A stretch of 64,000 bases of DNA from Ascaphus truei (GCA_036426205.1 CM071569.1:3631644-3695643), one strand, 5' to 3'; positions 44,441 through 56,567 are shown, numbered from the stretch's first letter. The notes: generated from the sequence alone by a model not told the origin. Numbers and translations are program-made.

Positions 44441-44689
44441 ACCCAGGCCCTGCCCACCTCGGGAGGCTCTGCTGAGGAAGGGATTCCTCCTGTCCTTCCT
44501 GCTGTTTCTCAGGGCCCCGCCCCCTGACCCAGGCCCCACCCACCTACAGAGGCAGGGATTTCCCTTCCTTCCTACTGCATCTCCCGTAATGTGCAGCCAT
44601 GGCTGGAACCTGCCCTTACCTGGCTGCTGTGGACATTTTGATTACTGGCAGCCTGCTATATTGGCTGCATCTGTTCAAGGGCTTAAATA

Positions 44690-45386
44690 CAGCTGCAGCG
44701 GCCGTTATTCGAACAATCACGGCGCCGATTTTGTGTGCTCTGCTGTATTCCACGCGGCATTAACGCGGCCAACCGCCCCAGGCACATGTGTTTATCGCGG
44801 TTGCTTTGTTTGAATTTCATGGATTCTGTTTCTTTGGGTGCAATGAAATGAATGAATTGTAATGTGTACAGTACTGTGCTACTGTGTCAATTTAAGGTGT
44901 TTAAAAGCCAGAACTCTAAAATGCCATTTTCTGTTCTCCCCTGCACCCGCGTCTTAAGGCGGTAAGGTTGGAAGGCATCCTGCATCATGACATCGATATT
45001 CTATGGCAGGGGGGCGCAAACTTTTTTCCCTGCGCCCCGCTGACGGTGGTCCTCTCACTCCCGCGCCCCCCCCCCCCCTAACTCCCACTTACCTGCGCTC
45101 CAGCGTCATGACGTCACGTTGCCATAGCAACGTGACGTCTCATGACCTCGCGGCACCATGGCAACGCAGGAAGGAAGCCGACGGGGCCATGGCAAGTAAG
45201 GTTTAGAGAGGCCCTGCAGCTCCCCCGTACTTAATTTAAGTGCCTTCGGGAAGCGCGCGGGGCCTCTGTAAACCCAGCGCCCCCCCCCCCCCCCCCCCCC
45301 GCGGCAGTCTCGCGCCCCTCAGTTTGTGCACCGCTGTTCTAAGGTATACAACACGCAAAGTGTTCGAATAACGGCCGCTGCAGCTG
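44690..45386. mobile_element. MITE family B, interrupted copy
   Basis: Perfect 25-bp ends (CAGCTGCAGCGGCCGTTATT followed by CGAAC; inverted at 45362-45386). The interior matches 16064-16419 on both sides of a hAT MITE (45007-45336). Without the insert it is about 360 bp, the same size as the other copy. Confidence 0.88.
45007..45336. mobile_element. hAT-type MITE family A, nested
   Basis: Ends CAGGGGGGCGCAAACT and (reversed) CAGCGGTGCACAAACTG. Flanked by ttctatgg (44999-45006) and ttctaagg (45337-45344), an 8-bp duplication with one change. The intact site is seen at the same place in 16064-16419. It contains two poly-C runs (45068-45079, 45280-45300). Confidence 0.9.
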
Positions 45387-45859
45387 TGACTTTCAGCCCC
45401 TGTCTGAGCATTGTCTATGTTTCCCTGTGTTCCTGGCCACCGGGCTCTAGTTCCTGAGCCTTCCTTGTTCGTGAACCTTCCCTGTTCCTGAGGCGAGCCT
45501 GTTGCTGATCCTTCCTTGTTTGTGAGCCATCCTTGTGGCTTCCCTGTTCATTTGGAATCCCTGTTGCTGACCCCAGACCGCGACCCTGACCTCGCTGCCT
45601 GCCACCTGCCCTGACCCTTTGCCTGTTGCTTGGACTTTGCCCCACTGTCCCCAGCCCTGACCTCCTGCCATGCATACCTTGCATCATACTGTAATCTGAA
45701 CAACTACAGTATAATAGACTTTCTATGATTCATTCTGGGTAGTCTTACTATAAAGCATGTCAAACCTGTAGGAATTGTGAAACACACTCGGTAACATCCA
45801 TTGTTAACTCTCAAGTTTACCTCAATCACACAAACCCCCTCGTCCAAGCAAATGCATCA

Positions 45860-46130
45860 ACTGGCTCCCCTTTAAACTTATTTTCCGTTGCTTTAAAGCA
45901 TGACATACATCTGCCTACATACCACTGCCCATCTTTATAACTCCTCTCTAAGCTCCCGCTATACCCCTTCTCACACACACCCCATGTAAACTTTTACACC
46001 AGCCAACTCTGCGACTTTGTCCTGTCAAAAAGCATTCTCTCTTATCTCTGGAAGGCCCTACCAACCATCACTTTGCAAGGCTCCCACTTTCCCTATCTAC
46101 AAAACCTAACTAAAATCCCACTCCTAGAAG
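45860..46130 (+). pseudogene. possible LINE ORF2 C-terminal scrap
   Basis: The plus strand reads NWLPFKLIFRCFKA (about 45858-45899), like the HWLPxxxRIxFKxxxLTYK region of L2-group LINEs, with later weak similarity to the C-terminal W-x-x-LP region near 46050. Frames shift repeatedly. Confidence 0.35.
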
Positions 46131-46363
46131 TCTTACAACAGCATAGCACCAGTGTTTGTAACCTCTCACAAATCTGTGTTCATCTGTGCCATACAGTACT
46201 GTCTGCCTTCTTTTATTCACGAGCAAAAGAAAAAAATAGGGGGGGGGGGGGGGGAAATCTCAGGGGAAAAGTACTGCAAGCACTGAGCAACTATAAAAAA
46301 TATATCCCAACCAAGGATATGCCCTTCTTACAAACGTGCTTGCACAAAGGTTTCCAGTGTATT

Positions 46364-46459
46364 ACAGGAACAAGACGGAGACATCAGCGATGTTTCAGGT
46401 CCTGAAGAAAGGCCTGTGGTGGACCCAAAACGTTGCAGCTGTCTCCGTCCTGTTCCTGT
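46364..46459. repeat. inverted repeat with CTGAAGA...AAAACGTT centre
   Basis: 20-nt arms (acaggaacaagacggagaca, inverted at 46440-46459 with one change) flank 56 nt containing ctgaagaaaggcc and ggacccaaaacgtt, a worn hammerhead-like core. gtggcagcgtct at 46606 is shared with the Penelope 3' region (28880). Confidence 0.75.
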
Positions 46460-47573
46460 AAGAAATTTAATTTTTTTTTTGCAAGCAAGTTTGTAAGTAA
46501 TGTTCTACTCTGATTTTGGGGAAGAAGACTGCTACATCCTTCGTTGGGATATATATTTTTTCTTATATACAGTATGTATTCTTTTATTGAGACAATTATT
46601 CTAGAGTGGCAGCGTCTTTTTGATTGCGTGCACTTTCTGTTATACCACTTGCACGTGCATGACGTCCTGTTGTATCTGTTTAGATTGTAAACTCTTTGGG
46701 GCAAAGACTCCCTGTGATAGGGAATGCCTGGAGTAGTGAGCCAGTCCTGCTTTTTCTCCTGAGCTATCTGGCATTTCAGGTATATAGTCTGCAGCGAGAT
46801 ACTGTTACAGAGAAACAGACACACTCAAAAGCATCTAGAGAAATCTCTGGAGTCCTGCTAAGGGGTGAGGTACAGTAGACAGGCCTTGCCTGCTCTAGGC
46901 ACCCCTGTGTAGAGTAGAAAACGTGCAGTAGCAGTGCATAAAAACACATTGAGGGTTATGTATAAAAGTCTCCTGGCTGCAAGACTGGACCAAAATACTG
47001 CATCCAATTTATCAAAGCAAAAGATCTCAATATCTGCTAAGAGTCTTTTTCTTTGATAAATGTGAGGCAGGTTTTTTGCTCCATATTTGCAGGGTGGGGG
47101 AAGATGAGTGGTGTAAGTAAGAGAAGGGGGTGAATGTGGCATTTATCATTAAGAAAGGTGGTGAGTGTGCTGTGTGAGATACGTGTGGAGTATGTGTTGA
47201 GTAAAAGAATAAGTATTATGTGTGAGGGTGAATGTGGTATGTGTAAGAAGAGCGTGGATGTGGGTTTGTGAAAAGGAGGGTGAGTGTATCTGCCTGTCAG
47301 CAAGCAGGGGATGACTGAGCAGGGGTAGCACAACATTTTAAAAATACTTTAGGGGTGCCTGTAAGAGACCTGTGCAGAGGTATGCTCAGGGAGATCGGTT
47401 TGGGGGAAATTAAACATGGCACAAAAGAAACAAACACCTACTGCATTTTGGAGACTAAATAAACAGTATATGCATTAGTTATCTGACTGGAATGGTAGGC
47501 CAGTTCCTAGTCTAAAACACATAACATATTTATCAGGGAGCAATATATATGAAAGTCTTATCCTACTGTGCTG

Positions 47574-47897
47574 GTTCGACATCTCCGGTTTCTCCAGATG
47601 TAGGCATTGCAGTCCTGATGCTTCCTTGATGTCTTGTCAGCACACAGCCCTCCTGTGTGCTCACAACTCTCTCTTCTTGTCAGCACAGTTGTGCCTGTGC
47701 TATGGAGTCTCTCTTCTCCTCTGTCAGCACAGTTGTGTGCTAAGGAGTCTCCTGGTCTGTCCCCAGTAGGTGTTTTTTAGCCTCCTCTGATTACCCAGGT
47801 GGAGCTGGTTAATTGACTAGCTGCAATTAACCAGCTCTCTGCTGGATTTCTCAGACCACTGGAGGCTTTTATTTAAACAGGGATAAGTCCCTGTTAC
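47574..47897 (-). mobile_element. LTR-like piece related to 27104-27691
   Basis: On the minus strand it starts TGTAACAGGGACTTATCCCT, as at 27691. gtgc flanks both ends (47570-47573 and 47898-47901), which would be a 4-bp duplication if the left border TGGTTCGACA is right. Confidence 0.5.
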
Positions 47898-48169
47898 AGT
47901 GCCCCATCTCTAAAAAAGTTGGGAACCACTACTCGACTTTGCAAGTTTTCAGTTAAATATCGCCAGATAGTGAACAAAACATAGTGTGGGCCCTATACTC
48001 TTTTACATCAATCAAATAATTGAGTTTAATCCACCACTCTCAAAGAATAAAGGAGACATTTTTAGAGTAATTTCTAAATCCATTCCCATAAGGCTTAATC
48101 ACATACAACACTGTGTGTACAACAAAGTTTTACAAAAGTAAGTGTAAAATGTTCTTACCCTGTGTGATG

Positions 48170-48222
48170 CACAGAAAGACATTTTGGGTCGCTAAAAGGG
48201 ACACTTCGTCAGTATTTGGATG
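48170..48222 (-). ncRNA. worn hammerhead-like motif
   Basis: Minus strand: CTGACGA core at about 48212-48206, GTGTC/GACCC helix II with one mismatch, AAAA for GAAA, then TGTC. Helix I is weak. It probably marks a Penelope-related fragment (47950-48230). Confidence 0.3.
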
Positions 48223-49519
48223 TTAGCCTATTAAGTGACTTAAGGTGACTTAATGCTTGTCGAATCTCTTTCACAGTCGGGAGTAGATGTTTGGTTGGCT
48301 CCAGATATTTAGGGACGGGATGGCTGAACCCCTTCCTAGGCCGGGCCATGTCAGCGGCTCTTTTTGGAGAGGACAATCAGAGATTTGTTTTGATGCATTA
48401 CTCCAGTTTTTGCAGCCGTTTGCTTTCAATGTAAAAAAGTTCCCTACATCTCCGGTTTATATCACCTTTGATATAATAATAAAAAATAAAAAAACACTTT
48501 AAATAAAACATGAGCTGCATCAATCTTTAATTCAAAGTTTTGTACGAACAGTTTGAGGCAGAAAATGATTTTATTTTAGAATACAGGAACTGTAGATTTC
48601 AAATCATAAAAGATGATTTTATCTTTTGGCCTTATTTATTATTAAATGGAAATTGCCGTCAATGTAGCCATTTTCCTGGTACAGATGTGGCCAGACCTGC
48701 CTTCCACAGGGGCCCCAGCTCCGCAGAAGGTGAGAGCAGCAGGTGGAGGGGGTGTTTCTCCCTGTCACCGCCCCCTCCCCCCAGCTGTGTTAATGCCTGC
48801 TGCTAGGGGATGCCGTGGTGACATGAAATATAAAAAGTGCATATTTCTGCTATTTAATATGCTTGCTACTGCTTTCATCCACACTAGAGATGGGGAATTT
48901 TTTTTTTGGGGGGGGGGGGGGGGGAGGAGGGCAGGTCTGGATCTACCTCGGATCGGCCGGTAACATTGGTCCGCAGATCAGTCTCAAAAAGATAAATCAG
49001 CAGTTTGGGATTTATTTTTTATTTTAAAGAGCAATCAAAAATCTGTGGCCAGATTGCCGGACATGGATTAATAATAGTTTGTTCTAGTATAGGAAGAAAA
49101 AGTGCACACAATGCGCACCAGGGATTAAAATAATATCATTTATTAATAAATATTTCACTGAGGGGATCCAACCCCACCTCAGTTATAAAAGGTCACAAAG
49201 CTAGGTTCAGTTACAATGAACATGAACCCTAGGATATACACTAATTACTCTATATCCATTAACAGCATAACACACAATTAAAAACACGGAATTGAAGAGA
49301 CAGTGTTAAATAAATAAAACAGAACAATTGATCCTGAATTGACTGATATATAATAAAACAACTATCTAAGACTGGCAGGGGGAGACGGATACTCACACTG
49401 AAGCCAAAGGCGGGTCCGCGGCAAACGTATGGAGATCCGGATCATGTCACCGCAGAGATGGAACCACCGCCTGGGCTTCTTGCAGGCGCCGTCTCAGCCC
49501 GTCAGCAACTGCTGTATAG

Positions 49520-49727
49520 CAGTATAGCACTGCTAGTTTTACGTTTTACAGAGACATTTTGCAGACCAGTCCCTGCCCCGTGAAGCTTACAATCTATGTT
49601 TTTGGTGTCTGAGGCACAGGGAGATAAGGTGACTTACTCAAGGTCATAGGGAGTTGACACCGGGAATTGGACCTGCATCAAACTCAGTGCCAGTCAGTGT
49701 CTTTACTCACTGAGCCGCTCCTTCTCC
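49520..49727 (-). mobile_element. tRNA-derived SINE
   Basis: Minus strand: ggagaaggagcggctcagtg, agtaaagacactgactggca, gtccaattcccgg (B-box-like), then gattgtaagcttcacggggc. Same family as 41794-42080. Confidence 0.8.
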
Positions 49728-50129
49728 GATAAATCGCTGAAGGGAGGATACAGTATCTCTCTCTCACCACGGATTAATCTGTGTGTGTATTTTTAACATT
49801 CCAGCCACGGATTGTGTAATCTGCAGATCATATTTTTAAAAATAGTGCCCAATCCACAAATGGATTTTAGTGGGGACCAGGTGGGAGGGGATGGGTGGGG
49901 GGGGGGGGGAGGATTTGGTCTAAAAATAATCCTTGAAATTCTGGGAAACAGATTTGGACTGTTTCGTATGTCTCTAATCCGCACCAATTGACCAGACTGC
50001 ATTGCAAACCAAGGAGGTGACGCGCCCAAGCAAATTGAGAGCAAATCTCATGCAAAACATTTTAAACCTGCATCACTCGCTTCCATGTATCAAGGCACCC
50101 ATTTTGCATTGCGCGCTTTAGAAGGCGTG

Positions 50130-50335
50130 TTAGTGGTAACACATACTCCTTTCTGAAACAGATGAAGCATGTTCGAATCCCGGCATCGGGTCTCCCGGTG
50201 ACCTTGATCAAGTCACTTCCCAGCACCCGAGGCCCCGCCATTAAATTGCAGGCTCTTTGAGGCAGAGCTCGTTATGCCGGCACAATGCCGTACACGGTGA
50301 TGTGCACGTTGTCAGCGTTATTGAAGAAAAGTAAT
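50130..50335 (+). mobile_element. SINE fragment
   Basis: gttcgaatcccggcatcggg is a good B-box region, followed by gtgaccttgatcaagtcact and gcaggctctttgaggcagag, the same body and tail order as the other SINEs. The 5' A-box part is worn. Confidence 0.65.
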
Positions 50336-50837
50336 TTATGGAATCAAGGTCCAAGGTGGCGTGCAGATCTTCACTAACCATCATTAAATCTGCAAAGCCT
50401 GGCTCACAACGCTCTCACGTCTGGTGCAGATCCAAGCAGGAAACGGTTTGATCTCTTCTTCCCTAATCTTAGGGGTTAATAGCACAGCAACGCTGCCTAT
50501 GCTTGATACATTGTTTAGTTCTAATCTCACCTCCTTATGTTTACTGTTTGCTTAAACTTGATCCCCTTATTTGATTTTGATTTAAGTTCTGCCATACTGT
50601 GCGAGTTATGCTGTTGTTTACCGACATGAACCCATTCTTCTCCAGCAAGCTTTATCTTCCAGAAAATAATTGAAAGGCTGAAGCCTGTATTTGTTATGGG
50701 GGAAAATTGCTTCTCATCCATTTCAGTCTGTTTTTCTTTTTAATGATAAACTTGCTAGGATTGTTAATGGAATGTCACTACTGCTGCTTTACATACTCAA
50801 GCGGACAGGGACAGACTCTCCCAAATGGGCATGATGA

Positions 50838-51043
50838 GGCCTATTCATTAAATAGCGGGAGAGGATATCGCATTAAAGAGAATACGAACATTTTCGCCGC
50901 AAATATTCCATGCAAATTAGTGATACGGTAATTCTGTTTATGTTACTTTAAAGGAAATGCAGTGAGAGCTTCCAAGATTTATCGCACAAAATAGCTTTTT
51001 AGATGATTTTGCATTGCTAGTCGCACTATGTAATGAATAGGCC
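50838..51043. mobile_element. MITE with GGCCTATTCATTA ends
   Basis: Perfect 13-bp inverted ends at 50838-50850 and 51031-51043. 206 bp, non-coding. A clear target duplication is not seen. Confidence 0.7.
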
Positions 51044-51067
51044 CCTATGACTTTAAATCGATACTTA

Positions 51068-51195
51068 GGGGGCTATTTATTAATGTGTGATAGTGCTGAT
51101 CAGGGTAATATCACAGAAAGTCTCAATGACTTCAATGGACGCTTCTGTGCTAGTGTCCTGATTCGAATTATTACACTTTAATTTATAACCCCCTT
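51068..51195. mobile_element. short MITE with GGGGGYTATWWATTAA ends
   Basis: The left end ggggctatttattaatgtg and reversed right end gggggttataaattaaagtg form an imperfect 20-25-bp inverted repeat. It starts 24 bp after the previous MITE. Confidence 0.6.
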
Positions 51196-51249
51196 GGAGG
51201 GCAAATTTCATAATGTTTCTATTTGCATACATTTATAACCACACATTGT

Positions 51250-51340
51250 ATAAGTTATGGTGGGTAAAAAAAATGACAAAAACCCTCCACTGTACAGTGT
51301 ACAGCAAATAAAAATATCCCTGGTGAGCAAGAATGCTCTG
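51250..51340 (-). repeat. inverted copy of the 20346-20420 repeat
   Basis: Minus strand: tatttttatttgctgtacac, gggtttttgtca, acccaccataactta. Confidence 0.75.
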
Positions 51341-51749
51341 TTATATTTACGTATTATGACAAGCCGGACATATTATGTAACTAAATAAATTTGTTCTTAC
51401 CTTTTGCCATTTGGGAGTTCTAGGGAATCATTTCTTGCTTGTTTTACTGGTGGAGTCAACAGAAATCTGTCAGATTTGGGGTTTCTTGACCAAAAGTACT
51501 GATTTTTATCACTGAGACTATGTTAACTGTTTGAGTGTCAAAGCAGTCACGTGATCACTTTGTCACTGATTTATTTATTATTATTTATAAAATATTTATA
51601 AAACTAGAACAGGTACCTATACCGACGGGGACAGGCAGACCAGCGGGCACCACGATGCAGGAAGAAAGTTTCTGAGGCTGGACTGTGCTGCATACAAAAA
51701 CCTTTATTGAAAAATGGTTAAAAAGAGGAGGGGAGGCATACCCCTGCAC

Positions 51750-51790
51750 CTCTAACGCGTTTCACCCTGCAATTGGGCTTTTTCAAAGAG
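51750..51790 (-). ncRNA. degenerate hammerhead-like motif (Penelope-related)
   Basis: Minus strand: CTCT (51790-51787) pairs with AGAG (51753-51750). The core strand is TTGAAAA for CTGANGA (two conserved changes). CCC/GGG helix II, intact GAAA, and triplet GTT. The surrounding 51640-51980 has the gaaacgcgtt and promoter-like GC blocks of Penelope pseudo-LTRs. Confidence 0.42.
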
Positions 51791-52264
51791 TAGCATACTC
51801 GTGTCTGGTGAGCTCTGATATACCGGATGTAGACCGGACGTGACGTCACCCAGCCAATGGACTGCCAGTATGCTGCGAACAGCATGATGGGAAACTGAGT
51901 CCCTGCCTGGAGGGCGCTCGCGCGGCATACAGGGGCATCAGTGTCATACACAGTAGAAATCGAAGGGATTAAAAACAAAGTAAATTCATCTTGCGATCCA
52001 CATATAGCTGTACTAACAATAGATGTTAATTAATTAATTTAATATATGTCTTAAATGGCCGGTGACATATATATGTGTATGTGGTAGTATATAAAAAGGT
52101 TATTCAATTGGCTATAGTTTTTAACTATGGATGGCAACTAACAATAATGATTTTAAGTTTAAAAACAAGTAATAGCAAGGGGTAATTGTTAACTCAGAAA
52201 TCCCCTCCTCGAGGGTGCCCCCTCGTCCGGATAGATGACGTCACTTCCTGGCCTCGGAGTGACG

Positions 52265-52340
52265 GCCTGCCTCAGACCTCAGCCTGTCTCCTGACCATGG
52301 CTACCTGCTTGGTGCCTGCCTCAGACCTCAGCCTGTCTCC
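52265..52340. repeat. 49-bp direct duplication
   Basis: gcctgcctcagacctcagcc starts at 52265 and again at 52314. The surrounding CCTG-rich text resembles 45560-45660 and may be LTR-derived. An (AAT)n run follows at 52426-52446. Confidence 0.65.
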
Positions 52341-52446
52341 TACCTTTGCTATTTGCCTGCCGTCAGCCACTGACCACTGCCTGTTCAATGACCATTGCTA
52401 CCTGCCAGCTTTACAAATAAACGATAGTAATAATAATAATAATAAT

Positions 52447-55400
52447 GTCTTCCTGGACAACTTGGTCTGCTCATGTTAGTTACTTATTAATTATTTATAG
52501 GGTGTACTGTACAATAATAAAGAGAAATCAACACAGGCCACAGCTAGACGGAGACAAGGTCCAAAGTAAAGTAAGTGAAAAAATAAGTTTTATTTATGCC
52601 AAGGAGGCAAATCATAGTCCAATGCGTTTCGCACCAATTGGTAAAGTTCTAATTTATTCATGTCCTTCTGGAGATATGGTACCCAGAGCAGAACACAGTA
52701 ATGTATGTCAGGCTTTACAAATGATATGCAAGTGCGTTTGGGAAATAGGGATCAAAATATGGTTGCAATTTATTTATCAAAAGAATATAATTTGGGAATA
52801 AAACTTTTTCAATGTAAACAAAGTTGAAATTAAGAATCCATGAGGCACTAAGAACAAAAAAATCCACAAGGACTAGATTGTGATTGATTTTTTTCATTTT
52901 TTTCATGAAAAATTCCAGATGGTAAATGGAGAGTCTTTAAAATCAGTCTTGGATGTTATATTACTATATACTCTTGGGTAATTAATAAAAAAATATATAA
53001 ATAATCAAAACAAATGTAGCTGAATGAAAAGATTGATAGAAAGCTGACATTGAGATTAATTCAATTGTGAAGGAGGATAGGAGCATCACAGAAGCTGCCA
53101 AAAGAATATGGAGTACAATTTTGACACAAGAAAGACATTAGTGCAAAGAAAAGCCTTCTATCTTCTAGGGAAGATAGGTCTGAATTAGAATTTTTTTGTT
53201 TAGTAAAGTGGCAGCTACAGTAAGATGGGATATGGTTACTACTTACAAATACTGTATATCCAGGATTAATACAAGGAATTTGCAAGGGAAGTTGAAAACG
53301 CAATTAACACAAGACATCCATTGGGATTACAGCAAAGGAAATGTTACTACAGCTTTTGTCATACTAATTGTTCACGCTGCTGGGGAAAGATGCGGAATCC
53401 TGACCTCGGCATCATCCAGCAGTTTGGCATCTCTCCCTTGGTGGGGGGGGGTCCTATTTAGAAGAACGGACCCCATGCAGACAGCAGAAGCTTTGCTTGA
53501 CCTGGAGTGGCTGCATTTTGCTTTTATTCCCGCGGCTCCAGGAACAGTACATCTGGCTACCTCTGTATGTTCTCTCAAGTCAGGGCAGTGGAAACGAGGA
53601 ACGTTATACCTTTGGAGACCATGATAGCAGATAAAGTAGATAAATACTGTATCAGAAAACAACTACTGCGTGATGTAAAGATGGTTCACCATGTCAGGAA
53701 AGCCTAAACTCAAATAAATATTATTGATGGAGGTACGACTGTACCTACATGAAGTAGCGTTTCACAGCAAATTGCATTGGGTTATGTTGCCTTGCTCTGA
53801 AGTCTCTGGTGGTTACGTCAGAATCCCTACGAGGAGATTCCGACAAGAATGTTTTCTGAAAGAATATGAATACAAGAAATGGTTAGGTCACCCATTTAAT
53901 CCCACAGGTTAAGAAAAATTAAACAGACATTGAATTGTAATTTTTTCACCAAAAAAAAAACTAAAACTAACCCTAGCTAAGATTTTTAATTTTTTTAGAA
54001 AAAATCTAGAAATTCCCCAGAAATCTATGATATCCTCTGCCGGTGTTTTTATACACTGTTAAATCAAATGTGTTTGCAAATAATTACAGAAGTATGATTT
54101 GGCCAGAATTGATTCACATTTCGGTTTTTACTTGCAGTATTTTTGCGTAACCTGAAATGCGATTAGAACTGGTTAAGAAAACCTCAGAAAGAACAGTGAT
54201 AATCTTCCATTACAGCGTTCATTCATGGCACGAAATATAGACACTATTCATATTGCTTGATTTATCCCAGGTGTGCACATGTTAAAGAAACCCCTATATT
54301 TGAGGGGTGACCCCAGACCATCCCACATCCCTCAAGCCTATCCGCAGTGAATTTGGTTGTTTGTGACCACCACCTCTTCCAAATCCATTAATGTAACCTT
54401 CCATTGGGATGAGTTGTCTCTTAGGCCTTATCTGCAGTCTAAAGGCTAAATGATCTCAATAAATTATTTACAGAAATATTTTGCAGGAAATCAATTCTCC
54501 TCTTTTGTCCAGCAGACACATACACACAATAACAAATATTTAACAATAATCAATTGCTTAAATCTACATTTTATATTGAATATATATTTTCTAAAATCTG
54601 TCAATGTGTATTGTCACGTTATTACGCCCAGCGGTGCGTTGCAGTGGGAAATACACAGCACGCCAGCAGGAGAACCGGCCATTGTTTTGAATCGGCCTCA
54701 TGTGTGACGGGAGTGGGGCTAATTCACTAATTAACCTGCACTAGTGAGCAATGCTTATATTTAAAGTGTGCACGTGATTTAGGGTCGGAATCTTCTTCCG
54801 CGCGCCTTAAAGGCCTTTCTTTAGAGTAGCAGTTCATCCTGCTAGGGTTTTTTTGCCTCCACTTTTAAATCACAAAGATGGAAAGCAAGAGGTCTGTTAA
54901 TTGCAGCTCCGGGGGAACTGAGGTTTCCGGGATACTTAGCAGGGAAGGCGCCACCAGTAGTATCCCTTCCAAGGGAAACCAAATTGCGTTTATATCTCAC
55001 ACTTTACGCAGGCCAATGGGAAGCCACAGAGTCATTTATCGCATCTTACTATTGGCCTGTGTGACTAGGGGAATTTAAATACCCGTAAGTATCTCGGGTC
55101 CAGGGAGTCGCTGGAGCTGAAACGAATGCAGTTCCGCTCCGGAGACCCCCTGCTTCCCACCTTTGTAAAACAAAGGAAGGACAAGGTGGACTGCTCTTTT
55201 AGCATACTATGGACAGCATAATAAATCTGCAACTGGTGCTCACTCACCCTTTTTGAAGTGATATCCGTTGTTCAAGAGAGCACAGCTGCAGGATAAATGC
55301 CTCAACTGGGAAAAAATAGTAAAATAAATTACCAGCCATGTAAAAGCTGCTTTGGGTACCTGAGACCACCTAGCATCACAAATGAGAGCATCGGATTGCT

Positions 55401-55867
55401 GTAAAAATGAGTTTAAAAGGTTTGGCAATTGAATTTGTCAGAGTGACAAGATAAGTGTGCATATTTATCTCCAGGCTTGCTAACTGCAGGAAATGCCTGG
55501 CTGTGGAAAACGCTGGCAGAAAGCAGCATCTTTACATGGAAGGAATAATTATTACTGTACATACAGTACTGGTATAAAAACAACAACAACAACAAAGAGT
55601 CCCCAAAATAATGCACATTCACCTTTGATTCTCTTGCTGCTCTTATATAGATGTCAATTTGTGCAAATATATCTCATCCTTACTTTTAGATCATTTGTAG
55701 TTTGTAATCCTGTTACCACACAGTTTATCTGAACAGGTTTCAGTTATATTTCTAATTCCGTTGGCTGATATTATTCATCTCATATGTATCTACCATGACC
55801 TTTGCAGTTGCACTTACCAGAACACACTCCTACTATTTCTGCAAGTTTTGCCTACTTACCACTTCGT
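52447..55867. other. unassigned stretch
   Basis: Scattered pieces only: a Penelope-like gaaacgcattgg block (minus, about 52624-52645) and a possible CR1 scrap (52660-52760, minus). No frame here has a domain I recognise. The GC-richer block 54740-55260 is not assigned. Confidence 0.35.
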
Positions 55868-56004
55868 TAGTAAGCTCTTCGGGGGGAAGGGAAGACTTTT
55901 CCTAATGTTACTTTTATGTATGACGCACTTGTTCCTATTATGTCACGTCTATTACTGCTATAAAGCGCATGGATGGCGCTATACAAATAAAGATATACAT
56001 AAAT
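55868..56004 (+). mobile_element. LINE/SINE 3' tail fragment
   Basis: gttagtaagctcttcggggg ... gcgctatacaaataaagata, the same tail as the L2-like LINE at 30449 and the SINEs. Confidence 0.65.
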
Positions 56005-56524
56005 AATGTTTCTGCTATGCACACTACAGCATATAACGTAAATGTGACACGCCCTTATACAAGGATTTTTGCTGATACATTTAAATGTATTCTAGAGATT
56101 GACAACCATAATAATTACTAATACGATTTCTAATAAAGTAAAAAAATGTTTCAAAGAAAACCTATGTATGTATATTTTAAAAAAATCGAATAAAATTAAA
56201 TATACAGTATATGTGAAAATAAAGTGCTATTAATTATACCTTTGTGCAACTATATTGGTTGGTGTGCATACACACTAGAAATTAAAAAAAAACACTTAGA
56301 ACTTATGAGAAGTAATAACAGAACAAAGATATCAACTTCTTTGTGGATATATGGCCATATAAGTAGAGTAGAGGTCAGATGGTTTCTGCAAATGAAAGAC
56401 TTTCAAGATAAATATTCCCAGGAAAAAGGTGAAATTGCAACTCTGCTGCTCCCAGAGAAGAAGGGCTTCTCTTCTTAAATTGGTAACCTAGAAATATCAG
56501 AAATATGTTGGTGGATGCCCAACT

Positions 56525-56567
56525 TCTTCTGAAGAAGCAGTGTGAGGAGCTGCGAAATGAGTCAAGG
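56525..56567 (+). ncRNA. hammerhead-like motif with intact core
   Basis: Helix I TCTT (56525-56528) with AAGG (56564-56567, one G-U). Core CTGAAGA (56529-56535) intact. Helix II GCAG/CTGC with a 9-nt loop and one unpaired A. GAAA (56554-56557) intact. Minimal helix III and the triplet GTC (56561-56563). Of the copies here, this and 29062-29107 keep every core base. Short helices mean chance occurrence must be tested. Confidence 0.5.

Noticed and set aside
43173..44475. Ser/Leu/Pro-rich frames up to 198 aa
   Set aside because: Translation of a CT microsatellite tract in every frame; no protein signal.
47925..47951. A hAT terminal repeat (aaaaaagttgggaaccact)
   Set aside because: Only one end is visible; no partner or 8-bp duplication found nearby, so no element is called.
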